Shown here in pieces: positions 8,495-17,205 of a stretch of 64,000 nt of DNA (position 1 is its first letter; every line of letters starts with the position of its first letter). The notes below the pieces were generated by a model. The model saw nothing but the letters and a program-made list of their open reading frames with translations, did no database searches and had not been told where the DNA came from. Source of the stretch: Luteibacter aegosomaticola (GTDB taxonomy: Bacteria > Pseudomonadota > Gammaproteobacteria > Xanthomonadales > Rhodanobacteraceae); assembly GCF_023078475.1 (NCBI RefSeq), contig NZ_CP095741.1, positions 2,418,001 through 2,482,000 of the forward strand. Reading direction: 5' to 3'. The position numbers were made by a program, and so were the translations under genes.

Positions 8495-9286
8495 TCACGG
8501 CGCTGGCAGGCGCTCGTGTAACAACCGCGCGCGGGCAAAGCGATAAGCCGGCCCGGCCCAGCGCTTAAGCGGCTTCTTGACGTTCCAGGCGGCCCACTGT
8601 TTCAGCCGTGCCCCGCCCTGCCCGCTGGCCAGTGCGACCGCCATCGCCGGCGATGACTCCCGCAGCAACGCGTAACGGCCCAGCACCGCACAGCGGTCGC
8701 TATGCCATGCGCGCGTGGTCGGTTCCGAAGTGAACAAGGTGCGTATGCCGGCGGCCTCCGCGGCGCGCAACACGGCCGTCGACATGAAGCCGCCCGGCAC
8801 AGACGCGGTGTGGACCTTTTCACCGAGCACCTGCTCAAGGGTATCCACGCTTCGCCGCCACTCCTCGTGCAACGCGCTCGCATCGAGTTGGGAGATGTTC
8901 GACGGATGCGTATGCGAGTGGCTGCCGATCAGGTGGCCGTCCCGGCGCAGGGCGCGCAAGTCCTGTGCGCTGACGAATCCGGGTGTATCGATGCGGGCAG
9001 TGGTAATGAAGAAGCAGCCGCGAACGCCACGCTGGCGCATGGCTTCGCCAGCAGACAAGGCGCTCGCACCACCGTCGTCGTACGTCAGCAGGCAACCCTC
9101 GTATCGCCCGCCAGCCACAGCATCCGGGTCGGCGAACAGAACGTTACCGGCGCACAGGCCGTCCAGATGGGCGAGGAAATTCGCGGTATCGAGCTTGTAG
9201 TGGGCTGCCGCGCTACCCGGGAAGCCACTGTCGTCCCACTGACCGGCGGCCACGACATCGTGGTACATGAGCGTGGCAAGGCTCAT
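8495..9286 (-). CDS. Polysaccharide deacetylase (NodB homology, CE4-like)
   Basis: This 263-residue protein carries the NodB signatures. Motif 1 is TYDDG at 68-72, with the catalytic base and metal-binding Asp. Motif 2 is HSHTH at 123-127, the two metal His. Such enzymes remove N- or O-acetyl groups from sugars of polysaccharides or glycoconjugates. There is no signal peptide, so it would act in the cytoplasm, for example on a lipid-linked or nucleotide sugar. Its ATG overlaps the stop of the upstream formyltransferase-like gene (ATGA, 9283-9286), so the two are translationally coupled and probably act on the same substrate. Confidence 0.9.
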   Translation of the reverse strand: MSLATLMYHDVVAAGQWDDSGFPGSAAAHYKLDTANFLAHLDGLCAGNVLFADPDAVAGGRYEGCLLTYDDGGASALSAGEAMRQRGVRGCFFITTARIDTPGFVSAQDLRALRRDGHLIGSHSHTHPSNISQLDASALHEEWRRSVDTLEQVLGEKVHTASVPGGFMSTAVLRAAEAAGIRTLFTSEPTTRAWHSDRCAVLGRYALLRESSPAMAVALASGQGGARLKQWAAWNVKKPLKRWAGPAYRFARARLLHERLPAP

Positions 9287-10086
9287 TCGGCGGCCACCTC
9301 AGCGGGACGTTTATCGAGCGCCGCCCGTTTCCAGCGCAGGTAGCGGCTGAGCCAGGGCTGGCCCCACACGCCGCTCTGGCGGCCCGCGACGTCGAGCGGC
9401 CGTGCCACCCCGTCCACGATGTCCCGCATGCGCTGAGCGAGGGCGTCCAGATTCTCGAGAACCACGCGGTACTGCACCCGGACATGGGACTCGCTGGCCT
9501 CGTCGAAGGCATAGGTGAAATAGCCATAGACCGGCCCGGTGTCCACGCCGGCATCGATGCGCAGCAGGGTCAATCCCACGCGGTCGAGGTCGCGCTCGGC
9601 CAGGGCCCAGAAGCAGCCGTGGGCATTTCGGTATTCGGGGCAAATGCCGGGGTGCATGACCAGGCAGCCATGCCGGGGAATACGGAAGATCCGCTTCGAC
9701 AGGAGCTGCTTGCTGCGGGCGATCATCAGGTCGGCGTTGCAGCTGGCCAGGAACGTGGCTACTTCCGGGGCGTTGCCGTTGGAAACGCGAAGCTCGGGCA
9801 CCCCAGCCACGTCGCCGAAGCGGGCGCGAAGCCCCGCCAGGCTCTCATCCATCCAGGCGCGGTCGGCGGCTGCGAGCCGGAAGCGGTAGTAAAACCGCAT
9901 CGCCAGCACATCGAGGAAGCGCAGCGGCCCCACGCGCTTGAGTTCACGGCGAACCCGCGCGCGCTTCTGCTCGCCGGTCTCCTCAATAAGGATCAGGCCA
10001 GCCAGGTCCGAAAACGACGCCAGCCAGGCCGCAAGGCCCTGGCGGTCGAACGCATCTTCGGCGTGGCACATCAATACGGTGCGCAT
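9283..10086 (-). CDS. Formyltransferase-domain protein, catalytic Asn replaced
   Basis: This 267-residue protein belongs to the formyltransferase (Fmt/PurN-like) fold. The block MHPGICPEYRNAHG at 144-157 aligns with the HxxLLPxYRG loop, and GLTLLRIDAGVDTGPV at 171-186 matches the conserved stretch that includes catalytic Asp182. His145 is present. The Asn normally two residues before that His is Val143 here, so normal 10-formyl-THF chemistry is doubtful. Typical relatives formylate amino-sugars or methionyl-tRNA. Start ATG 10086 (a GTG at 10095 is possible). The stop overlaps the deacetylase start, and the halogenase ends 82 bases upstream on the same strand, so an operon is likely. Confidence 0.82.
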   Translation of the reverse strand: MRTVLMCHAEDAFDRQGLAAWLASFSDLAGLILIEETGEQKRARVRRELKRVGPLRFLDVLAMRFYYRFRLAAADRAWMDESLAGLRARFGDVAGVPELRVSNGNAPEVATFLASCNADLMIARSKQLLSKRIFRIPRHGCLVMHPGICPEYRNAHGCFWALAERDLDRVGLTLLRIDAGVDTGPVYGYFTYAFDEASESHVRVQYRVVLENLDALAQRMRDIVDGVARPLDVAGRQSGVWGQPWLSRYLRWKRAALDKRPAEVAAE

Positions 10087-10168
10087 GGATCGCACTCAGG
10101 TGGAAGGCGGCCTATTTTGGCGCCGCCCCGCCCGGTGCGCGATTGGTCGAAGGGTCTATGCCGCTTTC

Positions 10169-11734
10169 TCAGGCGGACTTCTCGAGCGCCGTCTCGCCAC
10201 ACATCTGCTCGACAAGCTCCCGGTGCCCCGGAAGGTCCCCCAGCGCCCCGGCGGCCGCCCGCCTGATCATCGCGAACTCCCGCCGCGCGGCTTCCATGTG
10301 GGGATACGCGCTGCGCATGGGCTCGAGGTCCGTCTCGAACTCCATCCCATACAGGATGTACTGCCAGCTCGAAGTCAAAAACATCTCGAAGTCCGCCACG
10401 AAATCCAGCCGATGCGGCGGCCGGAGCTTCCACTTCGCCAGCTTCTCCTGCAGCGTTGCCGGAATACTCGTTACGTCACGGTTATCCACCCAGAATGCCG
10501 AATCGCTTCGCTGGCTCAGGCAGTAGTGCATCTTGATGAAGTCGATGATCCGGTCGTATCTCGCGGTCATCATCTCGTTGAAATGCCTTGCGGCGCTTTC
10601 CATGTCGCCTGTGTCGCCCGGCAGTAAATGGGTGATGAGGTACGACGCCAGCTCGATCAGTGCGATACCGGTCGACTCCAGCGGCTCGACCATGCCGCCT
10701 GAAAGCCCCACGGCCACGCAGTTCTTCCGCCACGGCTCGGGCCGATAGCCGGCCTCGAACTTGACCTTGACCGGCTTCAGGCCATCGCCCGCCGCGCCCA
10801 CGTAGCTTCGCAGCACTTCCTCGGCGCGCTCGTCGGTGGTGTGCCGCGACGAATACACGTAGCCGGTACCACGCCGCGTCTGCAGGCCGATATCCCAGAT
10901 CCAGCCAGCCTCCTGCGCGCTAGAGATGGTGTACGAAGGAATTGGCGCATCGGGGCGGTCGTATGGCACCTGCAAGGCCACGGCGCGGTCGACGAACAGC
11001 ACGTCCGCCCGGCTGTGGAACGGTGAGTGCATCGCTCCGCCAATGAGCGCGGCGCGCAGACCCGTGCAGTCGATATAAAGGTCGGCGGTGAGCTCGCCCT
11101 CCTCCTTCGTAACCACCCGCGCGATCGCACCCTGCTCGTCCAGCTCGGTCCGCTCCACGGTCGCTACGTGCCGAACGACGCCGAGCGTCTCCTGGGCATG
11201 CTCGGAGAGCACCCGCGCAAAGCAGGCCGCATCGAAGTGGTAGGCGTGATTCATCGGCCCCTGGTAGTCGCCGTCCCGTGCCCGCTTGGGTGCACGGGCA
11301 TGGTCGACCACCGTGCTTTGCATGGAGACGGCATCCGCGAACGAGACGCCCTCGGGTGCGGCACCGAGCAACCAGTAAGGCAGCAATTCGGGACCACCCG
11401 GCCGCTGGCTGGGCGCGTTGAAGGGATGGAAATAATGATCCGCCCCAGGCGTGCCCGGCGGCCGGACCCAGTGGCGATAATGAATGCCCTGCTTATAGGT
11501 CGCGTGGGCGCCGATCAGGAACCGGCGTTCATCGAGGCCGATCGCCGATAGCGTGCCCCTGATCGAAGGAAACGTAGCCTCCCCCACTCCGATCGTGGCA
11601 ATGTCCGCCGACTCCACCAGGTGCACCTGCACGCTCCGCGGATCGACGGCGTTGACGGCCTTGGCCAGATAGCACGCAGTGAGCCAGCCAGCGGTACCGC
11701 CGCCCACGATCAAGACTTTCTTCAAACGCGCCAT
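10169..11734 (-). CDS. Flavin-dependent tryptophan-halogenase-family protein
   Basis: This 521-residue protein has an FAD-binding GGGTAGW motif at 11-17. A Lys at 81 (ATYKQGIHY) sits where flavin halogenases keep the lysine that handles HOCl. WIWDIG at 278-283 matches the WxWxIP fingerprint except that Pro is Gly. A later MVEPLESTGIAL block also matches the family. In Xanthomonadales and Caulobacterales such genes often sit next to TonB receptors in sugar loci, where their substrate is unknown; that is the arrangement here. ATG 11734 has a GAGG site; the upstream extension to 11854 would run through a terminator hairpin and is rejected. Confidence 0.9.
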   Translation of the reverse strand: MARLKKVLIVGGGTAGWLTACYLAKAVNAVDPRSVQVHLVESADIATIGVGEATFPSIRGTLSAIGLDERRFLIGAHATYKQGIHYRHWVRPPGTPGADHYFHPFNAPSQRPGGPELLPYWLLGAAPEGVSFADAVSMQSTVVDHARAPKRARDGDYQGPMNHAYHFDAACFARVLSEHAQETLGVVRHVATVERTELDEQGAIARVVTKEEGELTADLYIDCTGLRAALIGGAMHSPFHSRADVLFVDRAVALQVPYDRPDAPIPSYTISSAQEAGWIWDIGLQTRRGTGYVYSSRHTTDERAEEVLRSYVGAAGDGLKPVKVKFEAGYRPEPWRKNCVAVGLSGGMVEPLESTGIALIELASYLITHLLPGDTGDMESAARHFNEMMTARYDRIIDFIKMHYCLSQRSDSAFWVDNRDVTSIPATLQEKLAKWKLRPPHRLDFVADFEMFLTSSWQYILYGMEFETDLEPMRSAYPHMEAARREFAMIRRAAAGALGDLPGHRELVEQMCGETALEKSA

Positions 11735-11760
11735 GGGGTGCCTCGGCCGGAGTGCTACGG

Positions 11761-11794
11761 AAAAAATCGCCGGGCTGCCGCACGCAAGCCCGGC
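11761..11794 (-). terminator. Intrinsic terminator between TonB receptor and halogenase
   Basis: Reading the minus strand, an 8-bp GC stem (11787-11794 with 11769-11776) is followed by GA and six T (11766-11761). A second GC hairpin sits at 11819-11842. It lies after the receptor stop and only 27 bases before the halogenase ATG, so it can act as a read-through attenuator. Confidence 0.75.
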
Positions 11795-11897
11795 AAGGAC
11801 GCCATTCACGGGAGGGATGGCGGCGCCTGCCGGGGCGCCGCCGAAGAACGGCAAAGGTCAGGCGGCCCGCGTCTCACGCAGACCGCCATGGATCACA

Positions 11898-14351
11898 TCA
11901 GAACCAGACGCCCAGCTGCACGCCGTAGGTGCGCGGCGCCAGGTACTGCGACACGTACTCAAGCGAGCCGTCCGACATCAGGAAGCGCCCGGCGCTGGTG
12001 CGGATCTTTCCGTTGGACACGTTCTGCACGTACCCATTGACCCACCACTTGTCGCCCGGCTCGCTATAGCGCAGCGAGAGGTCGCCACGCGTATACGCCT
12101 TCTGCTTGTCACCATCACCGAGGTTGAAATAGCTCAACCACTGCGCGCTCTGGTACTGCACGCTCACGCGCGGCGTGAGGCGACCACCATTGGAAAGATG
12201 GAAGTCATGCTCATAGATGCCAGTGAGCGACACGTTTGGCGCATGCGGCAGGTCGTTACCGGTGACATCCATGCAGTTCGCAAGGTTCGACTCAGGCGGG
12301 CATGCCGGCAGCCCCTGGTAGTCGTTCGAGCCGGCATACACCAGCTTGCCAAGCTCCTTCTTCGGAATGGCCGAAAAGATCAGGTTGAAGCGGTCATTGG
12401 TCTGCTGGTACGCCAGCTCCGACTCGATACCGTAAACCTTCGTGCTGCCGCCCACGTTCGAGAAGCCCAGGCCGTGGTTGCCGTCCGGGTAGACGATGGG
12501 CGCGGAAAGCTGGAAGTTCTTGAAGTTCTCGTAGTAGATGGCCGAGTTCCACGTCATGTGGCCATCGAGGAAGGTGAACTTGCTGCCGATTTCATAGTTG
12601 GTCAGCGTCTCGGGCTTGTACAGCGTGCCGGCATCCTGCGTGCCGCCCGACTTGTAGCCAGTGGAAACGCTGGCGTAGAGCAGCCCGTTATCGCTCACGT
12701 CGGTGTCCAGGCGCACGAGCCAGGTCGGCTTGCCCTTGCTGTACTTGGCGCTGTTCCGCTGCGAGATGGAGAAGCCATTCGACGGATCGGGATACACGCC
12801 CGGGGAGATCGGCACCTGCGGCACGGTCGGGTCGTAAGCCCAACCCCAGTTGATGCCGCCCTTGTTCTCCTTGTCATCGTGCGACCAGCGCGCGCCGCCC
12901 GTGAGGCGCCAATGGTCGCTCAGATGCCAGGTGGCCTGGCCGAACAGCGCGTACGACTCCACCGTTTCCTTCGGCTGGATGAAGGAGCCCTGCCAGTTCA
13001 CGGTGCCGTAGCGGGTACCGTTCATGATGGGGATGTCGAAGCGGATGCTGTTGTCTTCGTAGCCGTAGTACGCACCCACGATCCAGTCCACGGTCTGTGG
13101 ACCGGTGGAGCGAAGGTTTATTTCCTGGCTCCAGTTCTTGTAGGTGGAACTGTTGGTGCGGTCGTCCTGGTAGACGCCATTGGTCGTGAAGCTGGTAGGC
13201 ACGCTCACACCGACGTCCTGGTCGAAGTCGCTCTGGCCGGAATAGTGGTTATAGCCGGCGATGTAGCTGAGCTGCATGCTGTCGCTGATGTTCCAGTCCA
13301 TGCGGCTGCGCACCGTATTGGACGTGCGATGCAGGTACGGCGCGGTATCGATCAGCGCGGACCAGAAATCCTGCCCTTCGCGCGGCTGTTGCATCAGGCT
13401 GAGGCTGGGCGTGCCGCGGTCGCGGAAGTACTCGTACGAGAGGTTCCACTTGAACGTGTCGCTGGGCTGCCACAGGGCGCTGACGCGCGCGGCGGACTGA
13501 TCCTGCGCGCTGTACTTGTCGCCGCCCTGCACGTACTGGCTGGGGTCGATCGGCTTGAAGTTGGCCAGCGAACCACCGGAGATGGGCGATGCGAGGTACG
13601 CCTGCTGTTGCTGCGCGACGGTGGGCAGCTCGGTCGACGGGTTCTGGTAATCGACGTAACCGTCGTGCTGCTGATGCACCACGGCGACGCGCATCGCGAA
13701 CGTATCGCTGATGGGCAGGTTGAACGCGGCGCGGGCACCCGTCTGGTTGTAGTTACCCGCTTCCACCTGGGCGTTGCCGTAGAAGCCCGCGCCGATTTCC
13801 GGCTTGGCGGTCTGGAAGCTGATGGCACCGGCGGTGGAGTTACGCCCCCACAACGTGCCCTGCGGACCGCGCAGGGTTTCGACGCCATCCATGTCGAGCA
13901 GCAGGCCCGACGCCGCCTCGGCGCGCGGCGCGTACACGCCGTCCACGAAGGTGGCGACTTCCGGGTCGGCGTATTCGGTCTTCGCGCTGTCGTTGCCGAT
14001 GCCGCGCATGGTGAGCGTCACCACGCCGTGGTCGCCCTGCGAGGTGCCTTGCAGGCCAGGGACCAGCTTGGTCAGGTCCTGCACCGTCATGATCCGCTCT
14101 TTGTCGAGCGTATCCGCGGTGATCGCCGTGACAGCGACGGGCGTTTTCTGCAGCGGCGTTTCGCGTTTGGTGGCGGTGACCGAGACCGCATCCAGGTTCT
14201 GGATCTTCTTTTCGGTGGCCGCCGGGTTCTTCGACGGATGGCTCTGTGCGGTCGCATCCTGTGCGCTGGCATCCTGTTCGGCCGCAAGCAGCGTGCCTGG
14301 TGCAAACGCGAGTGACATGGCGACATACAGCATCTTGTGACGCAGCTTCAT
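11898..14351 (-). CDS. TonB-dependent outer-membrane receptor
   Basis: This 817-residue protein has a signal peptide (KMLYVAMSLAFAPGTLLAAEQ), a TonB-box-like segment (LDAVSVTATK), a plug domain (TVQDLTKLVPGLQ, then MRGIGND and GVETLRGPQGTLWGRNSTAGAIS) and a 22-strand-type barrel ending in RTYGVQLGVWF, with the terminal Phe needed for barrel assembly. It imports a bulky substrate, probably an oligosaccharide given its neighbours, powered by TonB-ExbBD. The start at ATG 14351 has a GGAGAGGAAG ribosome site; the frame runs open to 14399. A LacI-type palindrome lies 61-76 bases upstream, so it is probably derepressed with the GH3 gene. Confidence 0.95.
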   Translation of the reverse strand: MKLRHKMLYVAMSLAFAPGTLLAAEQDASAQDATAQSHPSKNPAATEKKIQNLDAVSVTATKRETPLQKTPVAVTAITADTLDKERIMTVQDLTKLVPGLQGTSQGDHGVVTLTMRGIGNDSAKTEYADPEVATFVDGVYAPRAEAASGLLLDMDGVETLRGPQGTLWGRNSTAGAISFQTAKPEIGAGFYGNAQVEAGNYNQTGARAAFNLPISDTFAMRVAVVHQQHDGYVDYQNPSTELPTVAQQQQAYLASPISGGSLANFKPIDPSQYVQGGDKYSAQDQSAARVSALWQPSDTFKWNLSYEYFRDRGTPSLSLMQQPREGQDFWSALIDTAPYLHRTSNTVRSRMDWNISDSMQLSYIAGYNHYSGQSDFDQDVGVSVPTSFTTNGVYQDDRTNSSTYKNWSQEINLRSTGPQTVDWIVGAYYGYEDNSIRFDIPIMNGTRYGTVNWQGSFIQPKETVESYALFGQATWHLSDHWRLTGGARWSHDDKENKGGINWGWAYDPTVPQVPISPGVYPDPSNGFSISQRNSAKYSKGKPTWLVRLDTDVSDNGLLYASVSTGYKSGGTQDAGTLYKPETLTNYEIGSKFTFLDGHMTWNSAIYYENFKNFQLSAPIVYPDGNHGLGFSNVGGSTKVYGIESELAYQQTNDRFNLIFSAIPKKELGKLVYAGSNDYQGLPACPPESNLANCMDVTGNDLPHAPNVSLTGIYEHDFHLSNGGRLTPRVSVQYQSAQWLSYFNLGDGDKQKAYTRGDLSLRYSEPGDKWWVNGYVQNVSNGKIRTSAGRFLMSDGSLEYVSQYLAPRTYGVQLGVWF

Positions 14352-14411
14352 CTTCCTCTCCCCATCAACGTTTGGTGTTCCAACTCCCCATTGGTACAAC
14401 TCAACACCCGG

Positions 14412-14427
14412 ATGACAGCGCTGTCAT
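14412..14427. promoter_or_regulatory. LacI-type operator before TonB receptor
   Basis: A perfect 16-base palindrome ATGACAGCGCTGTCAT with the central CG usual in LacI-family operators. It follows a TATTAT-like minus-strand -10 box (14434-14439). The same 14-base core recurs before the GH3 gene. Confidence 0.82.
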
Positions 14428-14509
14428 TTCTGGATAATAGAACGCAATTCCGGGCAATGCTTGACGCATGGCAACACGAGACACGGCGGTGGCCGTCGGC
14501 TCGCTGGTT

Positions 14510-17083
14510 TCATGGCTTGGCCGCCTGTTTCAGGCAGCTCACGGTCAGGTCGGCGACGGTGCTGAGCGACACGTCGGTGATCGCAATCCGCGTGCCCGCC
14601 TTACTGGACCACTCGAAGGGACGATCCAGCGTGCTCATGTTCGCACCGCCGTCGCGGAAGCACTTCAGCGGCACGCCCAGGCGCACCCATTGCCCACGCG
14701 GTAGCGTGGAGAGCTCAGTGCCGATGGACACCTGCGCGCTGCAGCCGTCGCCACAACCGACGCCGATCGTCGAGGCGTCTCCCGCGGCGGCAGCATCCAC
14801 CTTCAAGGTCGCTACCAGCATCACATCGCCGTTGGTTTCCCTGTCCACATCGAGCGGTGCCGGTGCCACCAGTTCGATCCGGGCGGCCCTGGCCGCCGAG
14901 GGGCCCGACCAGGCGAAACCGCGCGCGTCTTCCTGCGCCTTGTAGTCGAGCGCACTCATGCTCAGGCTCCCGTCCGCCGTAGCGGCCGGTGCGGCGGTGG
15001 CCTTCGTCGCTTCACCGTTCGCGCCCGTCAGGCGCACGACGAAATCCTGTGCGGGCTTGCCGCGGGTGAAGTAAACGCCGGCCTGCGCACTGCTCAGCGC
15101 GACACCGGGATCTTCCGGCAAGCGGCCCGCGGCGCCCCGGTCGGCGTAAGTCAGGCCGAAGCCAAACGGGAATTGCGGACCTTGAGGGCCTGGCGCGGCA
15201 GGCACCTGTATCGCATTGCGTGGCCACGCGTAGGCGAGCTTGCCGTGGAAGTCGTGCGCGACCTGCCCGTCGGGTTTGCGCAGCAGCACATCGGCAACGC
15301 CCTCCCCTTCGCTACCCGGAAGCCACGCCACGACGAACGCATCCGCGGCGTTGATCTCGCGGTTCATCCATAGCGGTCGCCCCGTCAGGAACACCGCGGT
15401 CACCGGTACGCCCTGCTCGTGCAGCTTGCGGATCAGCTCGAGGTCGCGATCGTTGCCTGGACGGTACGCCAGGTTCGGCAGGTCGCCCTGGAATTCGGCG
15501 TACGGGTCTTCACCAAACACCACGATGGCAGCGTCGGGTTTCTGCTTGTAATCACCCTCGACCGATAGCTCGGCGCTACCACCCGCCGCTTCCACCTGCT
15601 TGCGCAGGCCCGCCCAGATCGAGGTGGCGCCCGGGAAGTTCGCATTGGTGAGGCCCGTGCCTTGCCAGGTGAGCGTCCAGCCGCCGTTCTGCTTGGAGAT
15701 GTTGTCGGCGCCGTCGCCCGCGACCAGGATGTGTTTGCGCGGGTCGATCGGCAGCGTGCCGTGGCTGTTCTTCAGCAGCACGAGCGATTCGCGCACCGCC
15801 CGGCGTGCGAGGGCGCGGTGCGCGGGGCTGCCGACCACGTCCGCGGATTTGACAGCGAGCGCATTCGCCGACGGCAGGCCGGCTTCGAACGTGCCCAGGC
15901 GCATTTTCACCCGCAGGATGCGCATTACCGCGTCGTCCACGCGGCTCATCGGGATCTTGCCGGCCTTCACCTCGGCGAGCGTGTTCGTGTACAGCCCCTT
16001 CCACGAATCAGGCGCCTCCAGCATGTCGATGCCGGCGTTATAGGCCGCGGCACAATCTTCGTTGGTGCAGCCAGGCACCTGGCCGTGCGCATTCCAGTCG
16101 CCGAGCACGATGCCATCGAAGCCCATGCGCTCCTTCAGCACGCCCGTGATCAGGCCCCTGTTGCCGGCCATCTTCACGCCGTTCCAGCTGGAGAACGAGA
16201 CCATCACCACCTGCACGCCCGCGTTGATCGCCGGCGGATAGCCCGCGCCGTGGATATCACGCAGCGTGGCTTCGCTGATGCGTGCGTCGCCCTGGTCCTT
16301 GCCGCCGAAGGTGCCGCCATCGCCAAGGAAGTGTTTGGCGGTAGCGATGACATGCCCTGCGTCGAGGAACGTCGGCGTGCCCGGCTTGCCTTCCAGTCCG
16401 CTGATCACCGCGGCCGCGTACTGCGCCACCAGTGCCGGGTTCTGCGAATAGCCCTCGTAGGAGCGGCCCCAGCGCAGATCCTGCGGCACCGTGAGCGTGG
16501 GTGCGAACGTCCAGCTGATGCCGCTGGCTCGCAGCTCCTGCGCGGTGGCTTCGCCGATGTCGTGGATCAAGGCCGGATCGCGCGTGGCGCCCAGTCCTGA
16601 GTTTTGCGGGAACAGCGTGCTCCCCACGAGATTGTTGTGACCATGCACGGCGTCGATGCCGAACAGCACCGGGATGGCCAGCCGCCCCTTCGAGGTATCC
16701 ATGGAGGCGCGGTAGAACGCATCTGACAAGGCTTGCCACTGGGTCGCCACGGGGTACAGCTGCCCCGGTGGCTTCGAGTTGCCGCCGGCGAGGACGGAGC
16801 CCGGGCGGTATTCGCGCACATCGTCGGGCGTCACGTACTTGATGTCGGCCTGGATCATCTGGCCGACCTTGTCCTCGACGGACATCTTCGCCAGCAACGC
16901 CTTGACGCGCGCCTCGAGCGCGGGGTCAGCCGGGAGCGGCGAGCGGGCCTTTGGCCATTGCCCGGGATGCACGTCGGCGCTGTCGACCGCCATCGCCGGA
17001 GCGGCCACGAGCAAGGCGCTGGCCAGGGAAAGCGTTAGGGAAAGGCGTCGCGGAAACAGGCTCGATGACAGCGGCAATGGCAC
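14510..17083 (-). CDS. GH3 exo-beta-glucan glucohydrolase / beta-glucosidase
   Basis: This 857-residue enzyme has a signal peptide (cleavage near APAMA-VD), the GH3 N-terminal barrel (KMSVEDKVGQM, FGIDAVHGHNN, FAPTL, AKHFLGDGG) and the nucleophile Asp in GFDGIVLGDWNAH. The GH3 C-terminal domain (RESLVLLKNSHGTLPI, VVFGEDPYAEFQGD) follows, then an extra C-terminal beta-rich domain of about 150 residues like that of ExoP-type 1,3/1,4-beta-glucan glucohydrolases. It releases glucose from beta-glucan fragments in the periplasm or outside the cell. GTG 17083 is preferred because AGGGAG lies 7 bases upstream; the frame opens at 17104. An operator copy lies just upstream and the LacI gene precedes it on the same strand. 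Confidence 0.93.
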   Translation of the reverse strand: MPLPLSSSLFPRRLSLTLSLASALLVAAPAMAVDSADVHPGQWPKARSPLPADPALEARVKALLAKMSVEDKVGQMIQADIKYVTPDDVREYRPGSVLAGGNSKPPGQLYPVATQWQALSDAFYRASMDTSKGRLAIPVLFGIDAVHGHNNLVGSTLFPQNSGLGATRDPALIHDIGEATAQELRASGISWTFAPTLTVPQDLRWGRSYEGYSQNPALVAQYAAAVISGLEGKPGTPTFLDAGHVIATAKHFLGDGGTFGGKDQGDARISEATLRDIHGAGYPPAINAGVQVVMVSFSSWNGVKMAGNRGLITGVLKERMGFDGIVLGDWNAHGQVPGCTNEDCAAAYNAGIDMLEAPDSWKGLYTNTLAEVKAGKIPMSRVDDAVMRILRVKMRLGTFEAGLPSANALAVKSADVVGSPAHRALARRAVRESLVLLKNSHGTLPIDPRKHILVAGDGADNISKQNGGWTLTWQGTGLTNANFPGATSIWAGLRKQVEAAGGSAELSVEGDYKQKPDAAIVVFGEDPYAEFQGDLPNLAYRPGNDRDLELIRKLHEQGVPVTAVFLTGRPLWMNREINAADAFVVAWLPGSEGEGVADVLLRKPDGQVAHDFHGKLAYAWPRNAIQVPAAPGPQGPQFPFGFGLTYADRGAAGRLPEDPGVALSSAQAGVYFTRGKPAQDFVVRLTGANGEATKATAAPAATADGSLSMSALDYKAQEDARGFAWSGPSAARAARIELVAPAPLDVDRETNGDVMLVATLKVDAAAAGDASTIGVGCGDGCSAQVSIGTELSTLPRGQWVRLGVPLKCFRDGGANMSTLDRPFEWSSKAGTRIAITDVSLSTVADLTVSCLKQAAKP

Positions 17084-17141
17084 GGCAAAGCTCCCTGCGA
17101 GCACGCCGGCGGCGCGCTTCCGGATCGCATCGTGACAGGAA

Positions 17142-17155
17142 TGACAGCGCTGTCA
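17142..17155. promoter_or_regulatory. LacI-type operator before GH3 gene
   Basis: A perfect 14-base palindrome TGACAGCGCTGTCA, the same core as at 14412-14427, placed 59 bases before the GH3 start and between the GH3 and LacI genes. Confidence 0.82.
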
Positions 17156-17205
17156 ATTTGCTATGCAACATGAGCTTCGCCCCGTTCCGGGGTGCCGCGC
17201 AGGCG

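Noticed and set aside
11735..11854. 40-codon N-terminal extension of the halogenase
   Set aside because: It would run through an intrinsic terminator and precede the universal FAD-binding start.
11679..14315. A 878-codon plus-strand frame antisense to the TonB receptor and halogenase
   Set aside because: Same GC-skewed shadow pattern; the minus strand has conserved receptor and halogenase motifs.
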